A DNA stretch of 64,000 nucleotides, taken from NCBI GenBank assembly GCA_027924645.1, contig BSBN01000252.1:5022001-5086000 (forward strand), read 5' to 3'. Shown piece after piece: positions 21,885 to 34,018 of this stretch. The position numbers were made by a program, and so were the translations under genes. Origin of the DNA: Cunninghamia lanceolata. Taxonomy: Eukaryota > Streptophyta > Pinopsida > Cupressales > Cupressaceae. The first letter of the stretch is position 1. Each line of letters opens with the position of its first letter. The notes under the pieces are model-generated. The model saw only the letters and a list, made by a program, of their open reading frames with translations, had not been told where the DNA came from and searched no databases.

Positions 21885-24624
21885 TTTCCTCAGTAGCTCA
21901 TAGAGAATCTATAACAAAACATGCAAAATCATCTAGTTAAATAAATGTGAATGTAGCACTATCAATATCGTTCTATGAATTCATTTCACTTCACTTCATT
22001 TATAAGTTATTTTCACTAATATTTTTTAATGAAATTTATTCACAAGTAGATTCAACATGAAATTTTTCTATTTAATAACCTAATCATACTTTTATATGAA
22101 AGAGATTATGAATTTGCAATTATTGGTCACTCATGTACTACTTAGTAAATATCATACATATCTCATATTATGCATTCACTCATCATTCACTACTATATAA
22201 CTTACATAGTCATAATTTCAAGATGATAATCATGCATTCCAGACTACATGACTATCCTCTCTTTCTATATAATATTGCACAAAGAACATGTATAATGTTA
22301 TTGGGTTGATCAAGTCCAATAACATAACACAATAAAATAGAAGGTAGTACACATAATCATGTAAGGTATTTTAAAAAAAACAAGGCATAACAAATCACTC
22401 ACATAGATTGATTGTTCAACTACCTAATTATATATACTTCTAAAATAAATGGATGATATTATCTCAATTCAAAGTCTTTGGATTGGCCATCCAAATCTAA
22501 ATCTCAAAGAATTATATAAAAAATGATCTTAAAAAGGTTTGTCGATCTAACTACTCCCTTGGAGCCTTCAAATCATATGTCAATTACAATCATGGACTAA
22601 AGCATACAATACATAGTGTATAAAAAAATGTCATTATAAAGTTCCAAAGATGCACCCATTATAGTTATAAACTTCTACAACAACTAAAAATATACATTAA
22701 TAATGAGAAAGACATGTACCAACTATGTAAATTTGAATTGACAATTTTGTAATAGTAATGACTATTTTTATTAGGAAAAGTTCATATTATGCCTTAGCCT
22801 TGGGAATATTGACAATTTTGTAATAGTAGTGACAATTTTGTAATCATAACAAACAATGGGATTAGACCCACATTCCTATTAAACATAGTTCTATTTATTA
22901 TTATTATCATTTTAACATATATGTAACCATTTTAATAATAACAACATGACCTATACTTGTTTAAAGTCTAATGTAGGACTTATACTATAAAACATCTACT
23001 ATATTTATAATAAATGGGGGAGATATATATGTTTTAGTCAACTTTATCAATTAACTCAAGTGAAGTTATATTTAGCTTTACACTTTTCACTTGTTTAACT
23101 TAATGTTTCTACTTCTTATACAAATAAATATTTATATTACCACTTTTAGTTCAATATTAAATTTATTTTATTTTTAGATTTATATATCTTTTAATTTAAT
23201 ATAACTTGTCTAATCCTTTTCTATTACTTAGAACTAGTTAAATGGTAAAAATAATTTCTTTTCAAATAGATCGATAAATGGTAAAACAAGAATTTACTAT
23301 TATATATGGTAATGATAAAATTAAAAATCAAAGTCTCCCCTAAAAAATTTACTATGTATTGTAGAAAATTAAATATCAAAGTCTAGGCTAAATTTTTGTT
23401 TTTTTTTGTTTTTCTACAATTTACTATTATATATGGTAAAAAAGTAAAAGTCAAAGTTTAAATAAAAATCAAAGTCTACACTAAAATTTTTACTCATGTA
23501 TGGTAATGAAAAAAATTAAAAATCAAAACTTGAATAATTGGAAATTATAATAACTCAACTAAAATGAGAATTTCTAAGTGTTATGCTTGATTTACACTTT
23601 AAGGGTTAAAATGAAACATTGGGTACAAATTATGCATGTAATTTTAAAAAAAAAAAACCATATATTTCCAGCACTATGCATCACTCTTCCTAGACATCAA
23701 TAACTTTTAGGGAAAAGATAGTGGTATTTAATAAACCAATAATTTGTGCATAATAAAGGAAATTGCAAGTAACTTTGTTTTTCTCTAAGGCATTTTTTAG
23801 GTTTTGGTTTGTGATATTTTCTCTCTCAATGCAAAACATGACTAACCAGAGGAAAAAACCTACATAAAACACAGTGGTAAGAACCAAAAATATTGCCAAT
23901 TTTAAAACCTCAAATGCAAGAATATTCCACAAAACGATAAAAGTGGTGCTTTTAAAATGCATTAAAGTTTTTGAACATAAATTTTTAGGTTTTCAGGCAA
24001 ACATAAGCCCAACTACATTCTCAAGTCCAACCAAATTAAATTTGGAAAATAAATTTTGCTTATAGTTTTAAGACAAACAATTTTCAATAGATTTATTATT
24101 ATTAGTGTTACTATAGGCATGATTCAAATAAAAAACTTCAAACCATGACATAAGCAAGATAACATCTCAGCATAATATGTTGATAATGTTCTAAGTTTGT
24201 TGGTTGCTTAGAACAATGATCCAAGAGAACAATTTATGGTTGGTTTGGATATTATTATCTAAGAGATTCTTAGATCTACTAAACTGCCATAGAGGACAAC
24301 ATTGTTTGCAGAAATCCAAGTATGTTTCTTTTAAAAGAGAATTTAGGAATGGTTGTTACTAAGGTGGAGAAATCAAAATATCTTTCCAAACTAGAGGATT
24401 ATTTTCATAATAGTGGCAGCTATATCAGATTCATTAACTCAATTAAAAAAATTGTGAAGCAGATAAAGAGGTTTATATGTGCAAGAATATGAAGAATATG
24501 TGTAGGTAGATTTGAATATTCTAAAAATGTGCAATTATAATCAATCATGAGCCAGAACAATCATTTCTACATCTTTTCTTATCAAATCATGTATTTTATG
24601 GGTTTTAGGTTTTGGTAAGAATAC
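21885..24624 (-). other. Internal region of the non-autonomous LTR element
   Basis: AT-rich, with no retroviral domain recognised. A minus-strand frame of 90 codons at 23690-23962 is hydrophobic, with no homology that I recognise, and is probably chance. Confidence 0.5.
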
Positions 24625-26083
24625 TATTCCAGCAGCAACATGGGAAACTCTGAGATGTGGGAATGCTCCTTAAAGTGACCTCCAAATTTTAAGGAAGCTA
24701 GCTCTTCCATTCTTCAATGGGGTTTGAGAAAATGGTCAATTGCATAAATTAAATGCCTAATATAAGGTGATCTGCCAGATTTGAAACAATTATTTGCACA
24801 GTGTCTAACTTTGAAGGATTAACTGGAATTAAAGAGCAAAATATGCATGGTTAAAACTCAGTTTTAAAATATATTAAAGAAAGGCCGAGAAATAGGGAAA
24901 TCAAAAGCAAGAAATAGAGATATTCAATATGCACAAAACACATCTCATTATTTGAATAGCCAGTTACAAAGGCAAAAGTTGCTGCACAAAATAACTGTTA
25001 CATTCTCATAAAGAAATAACTGCAAAGGTGAAAAGAAAGAAATCTGTTGTTGCTCCAAACTCTCTGATCTGTATAAATGTAGAACTCTAAATGTGTCTCT
25101 GGAAGAACTAGAACTCTATCTCCCTAAATGTGACCCAGATCTGGCTATTTGTAGCCCCAAAAAATCAACAAATTCTCAACGGCCTCTAAAAATCTGCAAC
25201 TAAATCCGCAAAATCTGTCATAAAATCTGGCAAAAATCTATTATTTGAAACTGAACTACTGTTTCTATTTTGTTCATGGCTGTATCTAGCACTAAAAATT
25301 CATCTCTGTGCGAGAAAGAAAACTCCCACTACTTCATGTAGCTTGCCTCATGTAAATGAAACAAAGTGGCTGTTCATCTTTTAGGGTTACATCATTTTAT
25401 GCTTCACGTGAGAAGTGAATATGATATTTTTTTCTTATAAAGCCATAGCTTTATTAGCTGGGACCCACCATTTAATATGAGAAGCTTTATAAAATATTCT
25501 CTTTAAAACCTACCTCTCCTGTAACATTTGATACATATAATTAAATGAAATGAAACATTTCCTCTCCTGTGCGTGGGCTACTCCATGTGGCTCCTTCCGC
25601 ATGATTCTTTTATTTCTTTTCATTACTGCGGGTACTTTCAAATGTCACTTTCCATTGTCTTTGAGTTTTTTGTCATGAAAAATAAAGTGGCTCATTTAAT
25701 TTGGGGCTTTCACTTCATTCCATGAGGGACCCACCATATGACTTAATAAAAGATTCTCTCTTAGAAAATCTCGTAACATTGCATTTAATAAAATGAAGTG
25801 AATCATTTGTATCTTCTGTGAGTGGATTCCACCACGTGGCTCCTTCTGCATGATTCTTTTATTTCTTTTCTAAAACTCTCAGGTGTCTCCACGTGCCCTA
25901 CTCTGTAGCAAACTTGAGCTACTCTCCATTGACATGGATACCTACAAATGTCACACTCCGCATCAATCCTTTTTACTGCTTCCAAACCATTTATTCCTGT
26001 ACATCTTACCATGGCTATGACTGATGAAACTCTTTGTCTTATGCATTTGAAAAAGTTTGAAATGGTGCAAAATTTTGTCACCA
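24625..26083 (-). repeat. 3' LTR of the inner gag-only element (truncated)
   Basis: It matches 28640-30078 over about 1.45 kb, starting at agcagcaacatggg (24631) and ending tgtcacca (26083). The outermost part of the other LTR (28489-28640) has no counterpart here, so this copy has lost its R/U5 end or was rearranged. The bases aatac occur both at 24620-24624 and at 30079-30083 and could be a target-site duplication, with caution. Confidence 0.7.
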
Positions 26084-26723
26084 GTTTATGGCAACTGGCT
26101 GGGAGAGTGGGCTTTCTCACTCTAAATTTAGAATCTCTAATTAGCAAATTAGTGCCTTATCCATTGGGTATATAGAGTCACATAACATTCATGAAACTGA
26201 AGACACATCTAAAGCTTCCATTTTATGCAACCAAACCAATGAAAACCGTTCAAAAAACACATGAAGCTTAAATGAAGCACTGTTGAACACACACTCTGTA
26301 ACTGAAACCAATCAACCATAACTGACTAAACCTTAGAGACTGACCATAGATCCTCCATTCTGCTTTGTAGCTGAGACTTATTGAAAACAAAACTAACTGA
26401 AATGGAAACTAATGCTATTGTTGTAGCTTATTCTAAACATTGAAACCAAATTACTGACAATAGAAACATACAGGAACATATCCATTCAGCGAAACAACAA
26501 AGTAGCTACCATGTCTGATTATGTTGGTCCAATTTATCTTCATCAAACTGAAAAGGAACTAGATAAACTGTATGAAGAAATACAACAATATTTTGTACCT
26601 TTTTACTTCTCTGCACTCAGGAGATTCTCTTTTTCCTTCAAAACACCAGTCATGTTGATCATCATGTTTTTCCTATATCAGTGGAGGGTGGGGAGGGAAA
26701 ATAAAACACTAAAACTCTTTCCT

Positions 26724-28296
26724 CTATTTGCATTTAAAAACTTCTACTGCCAGAAACTCATTAGTGACCTCTTTTGTTGACTCTTCATCTAATTGATGAT
26801 CCATGATAGCATCAAGATCTATCTGACAAGTGAGAGAACTGCCCAGAATAGTCCTAAATCTGATTGAGATCCCTTCATGCAAGAAGAAATGTGTAGAATC
26901 TAACTCTGTGGCAAATGTCTCTCTGAATCTCATCATCTGGTAGAGGCAGAACTTCACCAAGAAGAAGATAATAACCATTTTCAAAAATTGAAAACAAATC
27001 AGCTCTAGAATCTTCCTCTGTTTCAACATTTTTTTCATGATTTGCTACAAGCCTTACAAAAGAACCTTGTACTTTCTCAATCGCAAGATCTTCCTCATTT
27101 AGTAGCTAATAGCCTTGTTGCAAGAGTGAGAACAAATCCTCATCATGCCCCAAATGTTGCTCATGCATCTCTATGCCTTCTTCCTGTAGGTGTGAAACTT
27201 TATTGCAGTAATAAAGACACTCATCTAGTATAATGTCATTCATAACCTCCCCAAAATTAGGGACAAACTATTCATAACTATTTACCCAGTACTTTTCAGC
27301 TTCTAGAAACATCACCTCATAAGCATCTTCTGAACCTAATTTAAGATTTGACAGTAACTTTGGATCTCCCTTTGTCACATATGCTTGATGTTGGTAACTA
27401 GAAGGACACACATGAGCCACTTTTTTGCTTGTAATTTGATTCTTGATACTTGGTTTTTCTTGAATGTCAAAGTGACAGAGGACTTGGTCAATGGCTTCTA
27501 TAGGTTGATTTGTAGCTATGGGGGCTTGTAGAGGATAATTTTCAAGACAATTGGGCATTCTTTGGCTATATTCATATTGTTGTTCATAAGAAGCTTGAGG
27601 TATTAAACATAGATCAGCATGGTATAGGTTTTGTCCTTTTAACTCAATGATCTCATAAGAGAGGGTTTTAATTAGTTCTTTCACAGCACTCATCTCCTCA
27701 TGATTTGTCAAATCAGCAGGGAGGGTGGGTGGACTGAAATTTGTATGCTTTTGGCCACAAGAAAGGGCATGAGATAGACTATTTACATGAGGCATCAGCT
27801 ATTCTAATGGTAGGGGAGGTAGTTTACCAGACAATATGAGGCTACTTTCAGCCTTAATGGCAAGATCATATAACTGAGGAAGAGTTTCTCCCCCCAAAGA
27901 TTGTATCATGACAGAGATCTCAGGGTCTAAAGCCTTTAAATAGTAAAGAAATGCAAAAACTAGAGATGGCCTGATATCACCAAAGAATTTCTTCCATACC
28001 TTATCAAATCTTGAATTGAAATCATGTATGGGCTCCATAGGATGCCTCTTGATGGTGATCAAGTTCTGGGTGAGGGTACTAACATCTATCCTATCTCTAA
28101 ACTGATTGCAAATGAGTCCACCAAGTTGATCCCATCCAATGATTGAACTAGTCTGCAAGCTTCTGTACCATTCTTTTACTTTGTCCTTGAGGGAAGATGC
28201 AAGCAACAAGAGAGCATGATTCTCAGTCATGACATTATGAACAGTGCATAGATTTGCAACATCTTGAATGTGATCTTCAGGGCAAAATTGATCCAT
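26724..28296 (-). pseudogene. Gag-like polyprotein of the inner LTR element
   Basis: Starting at the ATG at 28296, the frame reads a retrotransposon-gag core: ASSLKDKVKEWYRSLQTSSI, then WDQLGGLICNQFRDR, then MEPIHDFNSRFDKVWKKF. This is the W-aligned helical capsid pattern of Ty3/gypsy gags. A single in-frame TAG (27799-27801) splits it. The frame then continues to 27268 (TAG) and, with another stop and one frameshift, to about 26724 through an acidic region with repeated DLFS motifs. No zinc knuckle was recognised. All three in-frame stops before the frameshift are TAG. Confidence 0.7.
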
Positions 28297-28468
28297 CTCC
28301 TAGAAAGTAAGGCAATGCCTTCCAAACTATGTCAGGAACTTGACCCTATTGCTGAAAAACAAGGGGACTTGAATCCCAAACTATAAAGGGTAGATCTCTT
28401 TGAATATTCATATGCACATATATACCAGGGGCTGCCATGGTCTGCAGGGGCAAAGATTCAAGAAAGAT

Positions 28469-28486
28469 CCGCCAGCAGAGTCGCCA
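28469..28486 (-). other. Primer-binding site of the inner element
   Basis: TGGCGACTCTGCTGGCGG on the minus strand lies two bases inside the LTR end (tggatgatt, 28489). Its form is typical of the Arg-tRNA-type primer sites in Tat/Ogre elements. Confidence 0.6.
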
Positions 28487-28488
28487 GA

Positions 28489-30078
28489 TGGATGATTCAT
28501 GCTCCTATGAGTAGATATTTTTGTGAGTTTCCATCAAAACCACAAAATACATGACAAAGATTATCTGAAAACAAAGAAAAAATCTTTGAAACGTGTCCCA
28601 CTGGGAGTGCCAAAAACTATTGATGCATAAATATGTGGGTGTAATCTAGCAGCAACATGGGAAACTCTGAGACATGGGAATGCTCCTCAAAGTGACCTTC
28701 AGATTTTAAGGAAGCTGGCTCTTCCGTTCTTCAATGGGGTTTCCTAATCTAAGGTGATCCGCTGGATTTGAAACAATTATTTGCATAGTGTCTAACTTTG
28801 AAGGATTAACTGGAGCAAAATATGCATGGTTAAAACTTAATTTTAAAACATATTAAACAGAGGCAGAGAAACAAGGAAATCAAAAGCAAGAAACAGAGAT
28901 ATTCAATTGCACATAACACATCTCATTATTTGAATAACCGGTTACAGAGGCAAAAGTTGTTGCACAAAATGATTGTTACATTCTCATAAAGAAATAATTG
29001 CAAAGGCGAAAAGAAAGGAATCTGCTGCTGCTCCAAACTCTCTAATCTATATAAATGTAGAACTTTGAATGTGTCTCTGAAAGAAATAGAACTCTATCTC
29101 CCTGAATGTGACTCAGATCTGGCTATTTGTAGCCCCCAAAACTCAACAAATTCTCAACAACCTCTAAAAATCTGCAACTGAATCCGCAAAATCTACAATT
29201 AAAATCTGGCAAAAATCTGTTATTTGACACTGAGCTACTGTTTCTATTTTTCTCATGGCTATATCTGGCACTAAAAATGCATCTCTGTGCGAGAAAGAAA
29301 ACTCCCGCCGCTTCCTGTAGCTTGCCTCATGAAAATGAAACAAAGCGGTTGTTCATCTTTTAGGGTTACATCATTTTATGTTTCATGTGAGAAGTGAATA
29401 TGATAAAAAATTTTATAAAGCCATAGCTTTATTAGCTAGGACCCACCATTTAATATGAGAAGCTTTGTAAAATATTCTCTTTAAAACCTACCTCTCCTGT
29501 AACATTTGATACATATAATTAAATGAAATGAAACATTTCCTCTCCTGTGCGTGGGCTACTCCATGTGGCTCCTTCCGCATGATTCTTTTATTTCTTTTCA
29601 TTGCTGTGGGTACTTACAAATGTCACTTTCCATTGCCCTTGAGTTTTTTGTCATGAAAAATAAAGTGGCTCATTTAATTTGGGGCTTTCACTATTTAATT
29701 CCTGTGACTTCATTCCTTGAGGGACCCACCATATGACTTAATAAAAGACTCTCTCTTATAAAATCCTGTAACATTACATTTAATAAAATGAAGTGAAGCA
29801 TTTGTATCTTCTGTGCGTGGATTCCACCGCGTGGCTCCTTCCACATGATTCTTTTATTTCTTTTCTAAAACTCTCAGGTGTCTCCACGTGCCCTGCTCCA
29901 TAGTGAACTTGAGCTACTCTCCATTGACGCTGATACTGACAAATGTCACACTCGACATCAATCCTTTTTACTGCTTCCAAACCATTTATTCCTATGCATC
30001 TTACCGTGGCTATGACTGATGAAACTCTGTGTCTTATGCATTTGAAAAAGTTTGAAATGGTGCAAAATTTTGTCACCA
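28489..30078 (-). repeat. 5' LTR of the inner element
   Basis: About 1.59 kb, beginning on the minus strand TGGTGACAAAATTTTG and ending next to the primer site. An alternative inner boundary at about 28640 (tgtaatct) is possible, because the partner LTR only matches to there. Confidence 0.65.
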
Positions 30079-30176
30079 AATACCAAACAATCAAAATTAA
30101 ATTTAGAAATTACTGGTTCAATATATTTAATGTAGGAACAAAATTAGTTGTGATCGATACAACCTCTAATACCAAA

Positions 30177-31175
30177 TGTAATGCATAAAATTTCTAGAAC
30201 ATAACAGATCACTTCCTATTTATTAAAATAGGTAATTATATGATAGAATCATTAATACTCCATTATGCCCTAAAGGCAAGAAAGTGTTTAAAACTAAACA
30301 ATAAAGATACACTTATCAAATCAAAATTAAATTGCACAGTGGAATATAATTTAACAAATAATTGTATTAATTCAATTTTATCAATGCAAATGAATATATT
30401 AAACAATGCAAATAAATATATATATTCAGTCTCAACAATTGGTATAACTGAGCAATGATACTTATCTATATGTAATTAGCAAGAATCTAAAGATTGGTGG
30501 AATGGACCTTGGTTTAGCCTCTTCTGTCTGTGAGCAATCTGGGAGAAATAAGCGTAGTTGGGAGAAATAAGAGTAGTTTTCTACTCTACATGAGTACTGG
30601 TTCCTCTGGAACAATGCTCAACACCCATGCAATACCCAAGCCCTGGCCAGGACAGTCATGAATGCACTTCTATACCCTAAGTTGGACACACACATAAGAT
30701 GTGCCCCCATGAGTACTGGTTCCTCTGGAACAATGCTCAACATCCATGCAATACCCAAGCCCTGGCCAGGACAGTCATGAATGCACTTCTATACCCTAAG
30801 TTGGACACACACATAAGATGTGCCCCCTTCTCCATCTTGCTCATAGCCTACTAACAGGAATCCTATTTTGCAATGTACAATGCTTTCTTTCTTCCTCTTT
30901 CCATTTTTGTGTGTTTTCTTTTACATTATTTTCATGGGTTTAAATATTAACCCATTTAGATGGTTCCAAATATCACACCCTTTAATAAGTAATATTACAA
31001 ATAACCTTTTAATTGTAACTTCATGTAAAACACACTCCAATATGAGTGTACTTATAAATAAGTCCTTATTTTATTCTATTCTTTTTTTCTTTATATATAT
31101 TTATTTTTACTCTCTAAAGTTCTTTTACAAATTTTATTTCTTTAATTCACTTTTCAGGGAAAAAGTCCCATAACA
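30177..31175 (-). repeat. 5' LTR of the outer non-autonomous element
   Basis: About 1.0 kb. It is longer than its partner because of a 119-bp tandem duplication (30591-30709 and 30710-30828, nearly identical) and a short 'gggagaaataag' duplication around 30541-30576. It ends gtcccataaca followed by the TSD gaaaa. Confidence 0.8.
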
Positions 31176-31180
31176 GAAAA

Positions 31181-31803
31181 CTTCTCAAATCCTATTTGAA
31201 CATAAATATGTCCAAACATTCTGGTATGTTGTAGAATCCAAATCTCCTATTTGTCCACATGAATGTCCCATTCCCCAATTGAATTTCCATAAGTTTCTTT
31301 CCACAAAAATTTCAAAATCTATTTGAGATTGTAACTTTCTTCTCACACCCCATTTTATCTTCAGACTTTAAAATTGGATTAAGATCCCCTCCCAAAAAAA
31401 AATAACCATGGACTATATTGTTGCAAACTGTCTCTATTTCTATCTAGATTTCTCTCTTTAAAATACATGAATTTGGTCCGTAAACATTAAAGAGAATGAA
31501 AGTTAGGTTTGAAGATAGACTTTTGACCTTACTCACTATCCAATATCTACTTGATGCATGTTCTTCCACTAAAATTTTCTGAGGTCTCTAGAGAGTTATC
31601 AATCCACCAGAGGCTCCATTTGTTTCAACGGCTAGGTACTGCAATAGTTTCAATATGTCACAGAATGTCTTTGCTTCTATATGGGAGAGTTTAGATTCCT
31701 GCATCATGAATATGTCTGCCTGAGACACCTCTAGTAGGCATCAAAGTAGGCTTTTTTTGTTAGGGGTATTTAAGCCCCTAACATTCCAAGAATATATCTT
31801 CAT
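31181..31803 (-). pseudogene. LINE ORF2 endonuclease domain
   Basis: The ATG at 31801-31803 opens MKIYSWNVRGLNTPNKK, the N-terminal Asn-containing motif of L1-type apurinic/apyrimidinic endonucleases. It is followed by the metal-binding Glu segment QADIFMMQESKLS, a YGPN-like segment (FNVYGPNSC) and the DLNP-type motif GGDLNPILK. Stops occur within it. The start overlaps the end of ORF1 by about 26 nt. The domain is cut at its C-terminal side by the LTR element. Confidence 0.85.
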
Positions 31804-33036
31804 TGTTCCTCAGAAGAGGCTCCCCCTTCTCTGTTAAAAGCATCTCCAGAATCTCTTTTGGCCCAGAGGCTTCTCCATCAATTTTCCTCTTCTCCTGGTT
31901 TGAAGTTCTGACTCCCTTCTTGTTGTCCTCACAATCAGGCATTGTCTTTACATGTTCCCTTGTTACAATACCTAGTTTCTCCACCTCTATCTGTTGTGCA
32001 TGATTAGCCTTCTACTTTTTTTCTTGTAAAGGAGTGAGTTCCTCTTCATCTTCATCCAATCCAACTTTTTCCAAAATTGGCCCTGATTCCCAAAAACCCC
32101 CCTGAAAGAATGTTTTCAGCCATCTCCCCTTTCTTGGCTTCCTTTGCCAACTCTAGTAATTCGCTTCCCACTTCGATCAAGGAATCCAAATTATCTTCTT
32201 TGAAATTATCTCCAATCAGTTCTAAGACTTCTAAGATCTTCTCATTTACTCCAACTCAATCGGTTCTTTGATCTAGATTTTCCTTTGTCCCCTGAGCTTG
32301 CCTTTCCAAAAGGCGCTCTTAATTCATCTTCTTCGCTTGTTTAGTCCCACTTGTGTTGTTACTCCTTATTCCTCCAATGCTTTCTTCTTGGGTTGGTTGT
32401 TTTTGAATTTCTACGGGTGTCTCCTTCGCACCTTCAGGAAATTCATCAATTTTCTGAGCATTTTGCCAAAAACCCTAGGTATCCCACCTTTAGGTCTTAG
32501 ATCCGGAATGAGGGTTGTATTCCATTTACCCCAATATGTAAAGATCTCCAATTCCTTCCATATAAGCTGTTGGGAATGTTCTCAACACAAATTCTTACAT
32601 AGGAGTCGATTCCGTTAGGGTTCCATCTTTCTTCTGCACATACAAAGGTCCCTATTTGATCGGTCATTTCTTCAAGCACTACCACATCCCCGAATTCTTT
32701 CGGTAGGTTAGCCAATTTGAACCAATCCTGGACCCGATCTATCTTATGTTTATGTGGATCGAAACAAGGTTCCCATCTTCTGATATAAAATCCACTATTG
32801 TCGATCATCCAGAACAGTTCTATGCCATCTCGAACCTCTTGTGTTGGGCAGATCAATATGAAGAAACCATTATCTAGGGGTTTAATTTGCAGGTTTTCTC
32901 CTTCGTTTTCTTTCCACCTTTGGAAATTTTCTCTCAGTTGACTTTTTTCCCATACCATTTGATTATCAAGCCCAACTTTTCCAGCTGCTGAATGTTTGGT
33001 TTGAAAATGTTGGCTTGTATGGCTAGAGATTTGCAA
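31778..33036 (-). pseudogene. LINE ORF1 (DUF4283-like) gene
   Basis: The first frame (33036-32497) contains LQIKPLDNGFFILICPTQE, then FYIRRWEPCFDPHKHKIDRV, then LPKEFGDVVVLEEMTDQIGT. This is the RNA-binding ORF1 pattern of plant L1 elements, with a beta-strand set and a W-P motif. A frameshift follows, and the tail (31984-31778) is lysine/glutamate-rich. It overlaps the endonuclease start. Confidence 0.75.
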
Positions 33037-33060
33037 TTCTTTCCTCGACTAGATTATTCT

Positions 33061-33330
33061 GCGTTCGAAGGTTTCCAGCCTCCTTAAACCTAGCATTCCT
33101 TCCAAAGTTTAATTCTATTATAAAGAATTCATGAAAAGTATATTATTTCTATCTCAATTTATAGGTTAAGAAAAATATTACTTATTAAATTATTATATTA
33201 GAATTGAAGTCTATTTAAATTAGTTTATATATATTCCTTCCAATAAAATTGTATTATACTTAACTTGTATTGTTTATGATAAAGATTATATCTATATTCA
33301 AATTTGGGAAATTAACCATATACAGTCTAA
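33061..33330. other. Junction between LINE 5' end and duplicated segment
   Basis: About 270 bp of AT-rich DNA with no gene. It may include LINE 5' untranslated sequence. The segment match to copy 1 cannot be followed here because copy 1 leaves the window. Confidence 0.5.
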
Positions 33331-33533
33331 TGGATTTTGTTATTATAGGTTGAATTAGGGTTTCATAACATTAAATGGTTATCTAAATGAATGTGTGTTG
33401 GTATAATAAGTTAAATTAGCTATAGAATCGAGTGGATTTTGTTATCATAGCTTGAATTAGGGTTTCATAACATCAAATGATTATCTAGATGAATGTGTGT
33501 TTGTTATAATAAGTTAAATTAGCTATTTGAAAC
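33331..33533. repeat. 102-bp tandem duplication in copy 2
   Basis: The unit tggattttgttattat... starts at 33331 and again at 33433, with a few differences. It contains gaattagggtttcataac. Copy 1 starts inside the equivalent of the second unit at base 1. Confidence 0.85.
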
Positions 33534-34018
33534 CAAGACTATTTTGTCATCCTACGAAGAGTTAATTCTTTTTTAAACAATTTTATCCTCCTACTGAGAG
33601 ATAATTCTTTTTTAAACAAAAAGTTAAAACCACTGTACAACATATTAAGCAGGTCCTGGAAGACTATATAGGGCACCAAATCCCCATTGATTTACAATCA
33701 GAAAACAAAAGCCTAAGCGTTTGAAAAAAAAAATCAAAAGAAAGAGCATGAAACAATACGACCACAGGGAGTTTAAATTTATTGAGACCGGGGAGAGTTA
33801 TAAAAACAGCCAACAAATTAGCAGATGCTTGACAATTTTATCTCAATCTAAATTTGAACATATAACAATAACAATAATAAACATTATCTGCTTTCCACAG
33901 AAGCAAAACATTCTTCTGCATTCTCTAAAAACACCAATACATTATTGTTTAGAGTGAAATCAAAATAGAATGGAAAAACCAAGAAAGCACAGACATTCTG
34001 AAATACAAGGGCAATCTG

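Larger units (their letters stand above)
24625..30078 (-). mobile_element. Inner gag-only LTR element (Tat/Ogre-like primer site)
   Basis: It is flanked by the long direct repeats above. At 28469-28486 the minus strand reads TGGCGACTCTGCTGGCGG, like the primer-binding sites of plant Tat/Ogre elements, about 170 nt before the gag start. Only a gag-like ORF is found between PBS and 3' LTR. There is no protease, RT or integrase, so the element is non-autonomous. It sits 98 bp inside the 5' LTR of the outer element. Confidence 0.7.
21065..31175 (-). mobile_element. Non-autonomous LTR retrotransposon inserted in the LINE
   Basis: Direct repeats 21065-21884 and 30177-31175 share the same start (tgtaatgcataaaatttcta). 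They share the same right part up to gtcccata. A primer-binding site, the reverse complement of TGGTATTAGAGG, lies at 30163-30174 just left of the right LTR, so the element points leftward. Excluding a second element nested within it (about 24625-30078), the internal region is about 2.8 kb, AT-rich and without gag or pol motifs. Confidence 0.8.
17450..33060 (-). mobile_element. L1-type LINE, split by a nested LTR element
   Basis: Reading right to left, the parts occur in canonical order: ORF1 (33036-31778), apurinic-type endonuclease (31803-31181), then after the 10.1-kb insertion the reverse transcriptase (21059 to about 18900), a zf-RVT-like region (about 18550-18020) and RNase H (18003 to about 17500). 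Removing 21065-31180 leaves about 5.5 kb, a normal plant L1 size. The protein pattern resumes on the other side of the insertion. All parts carry stops and frameshifts. The exact ends were not resolved. Confidence 0.85.

Noticed and set aside
24620..24624. AATAC as a firm target-site duplication for the inner LTR element
   Set aside because: It matches 30079-30083, but the left LTR end does not agree with the PBS-defined end of the other LTR, so I keep it only as a possibility.
25803..26175. ORFs on both strands within the repeat at 25.8-26.2 kb
   Set aside because: They lie inside an LTR and recur in its partner at 29.8-30.1 kb; no protein feature is seen.
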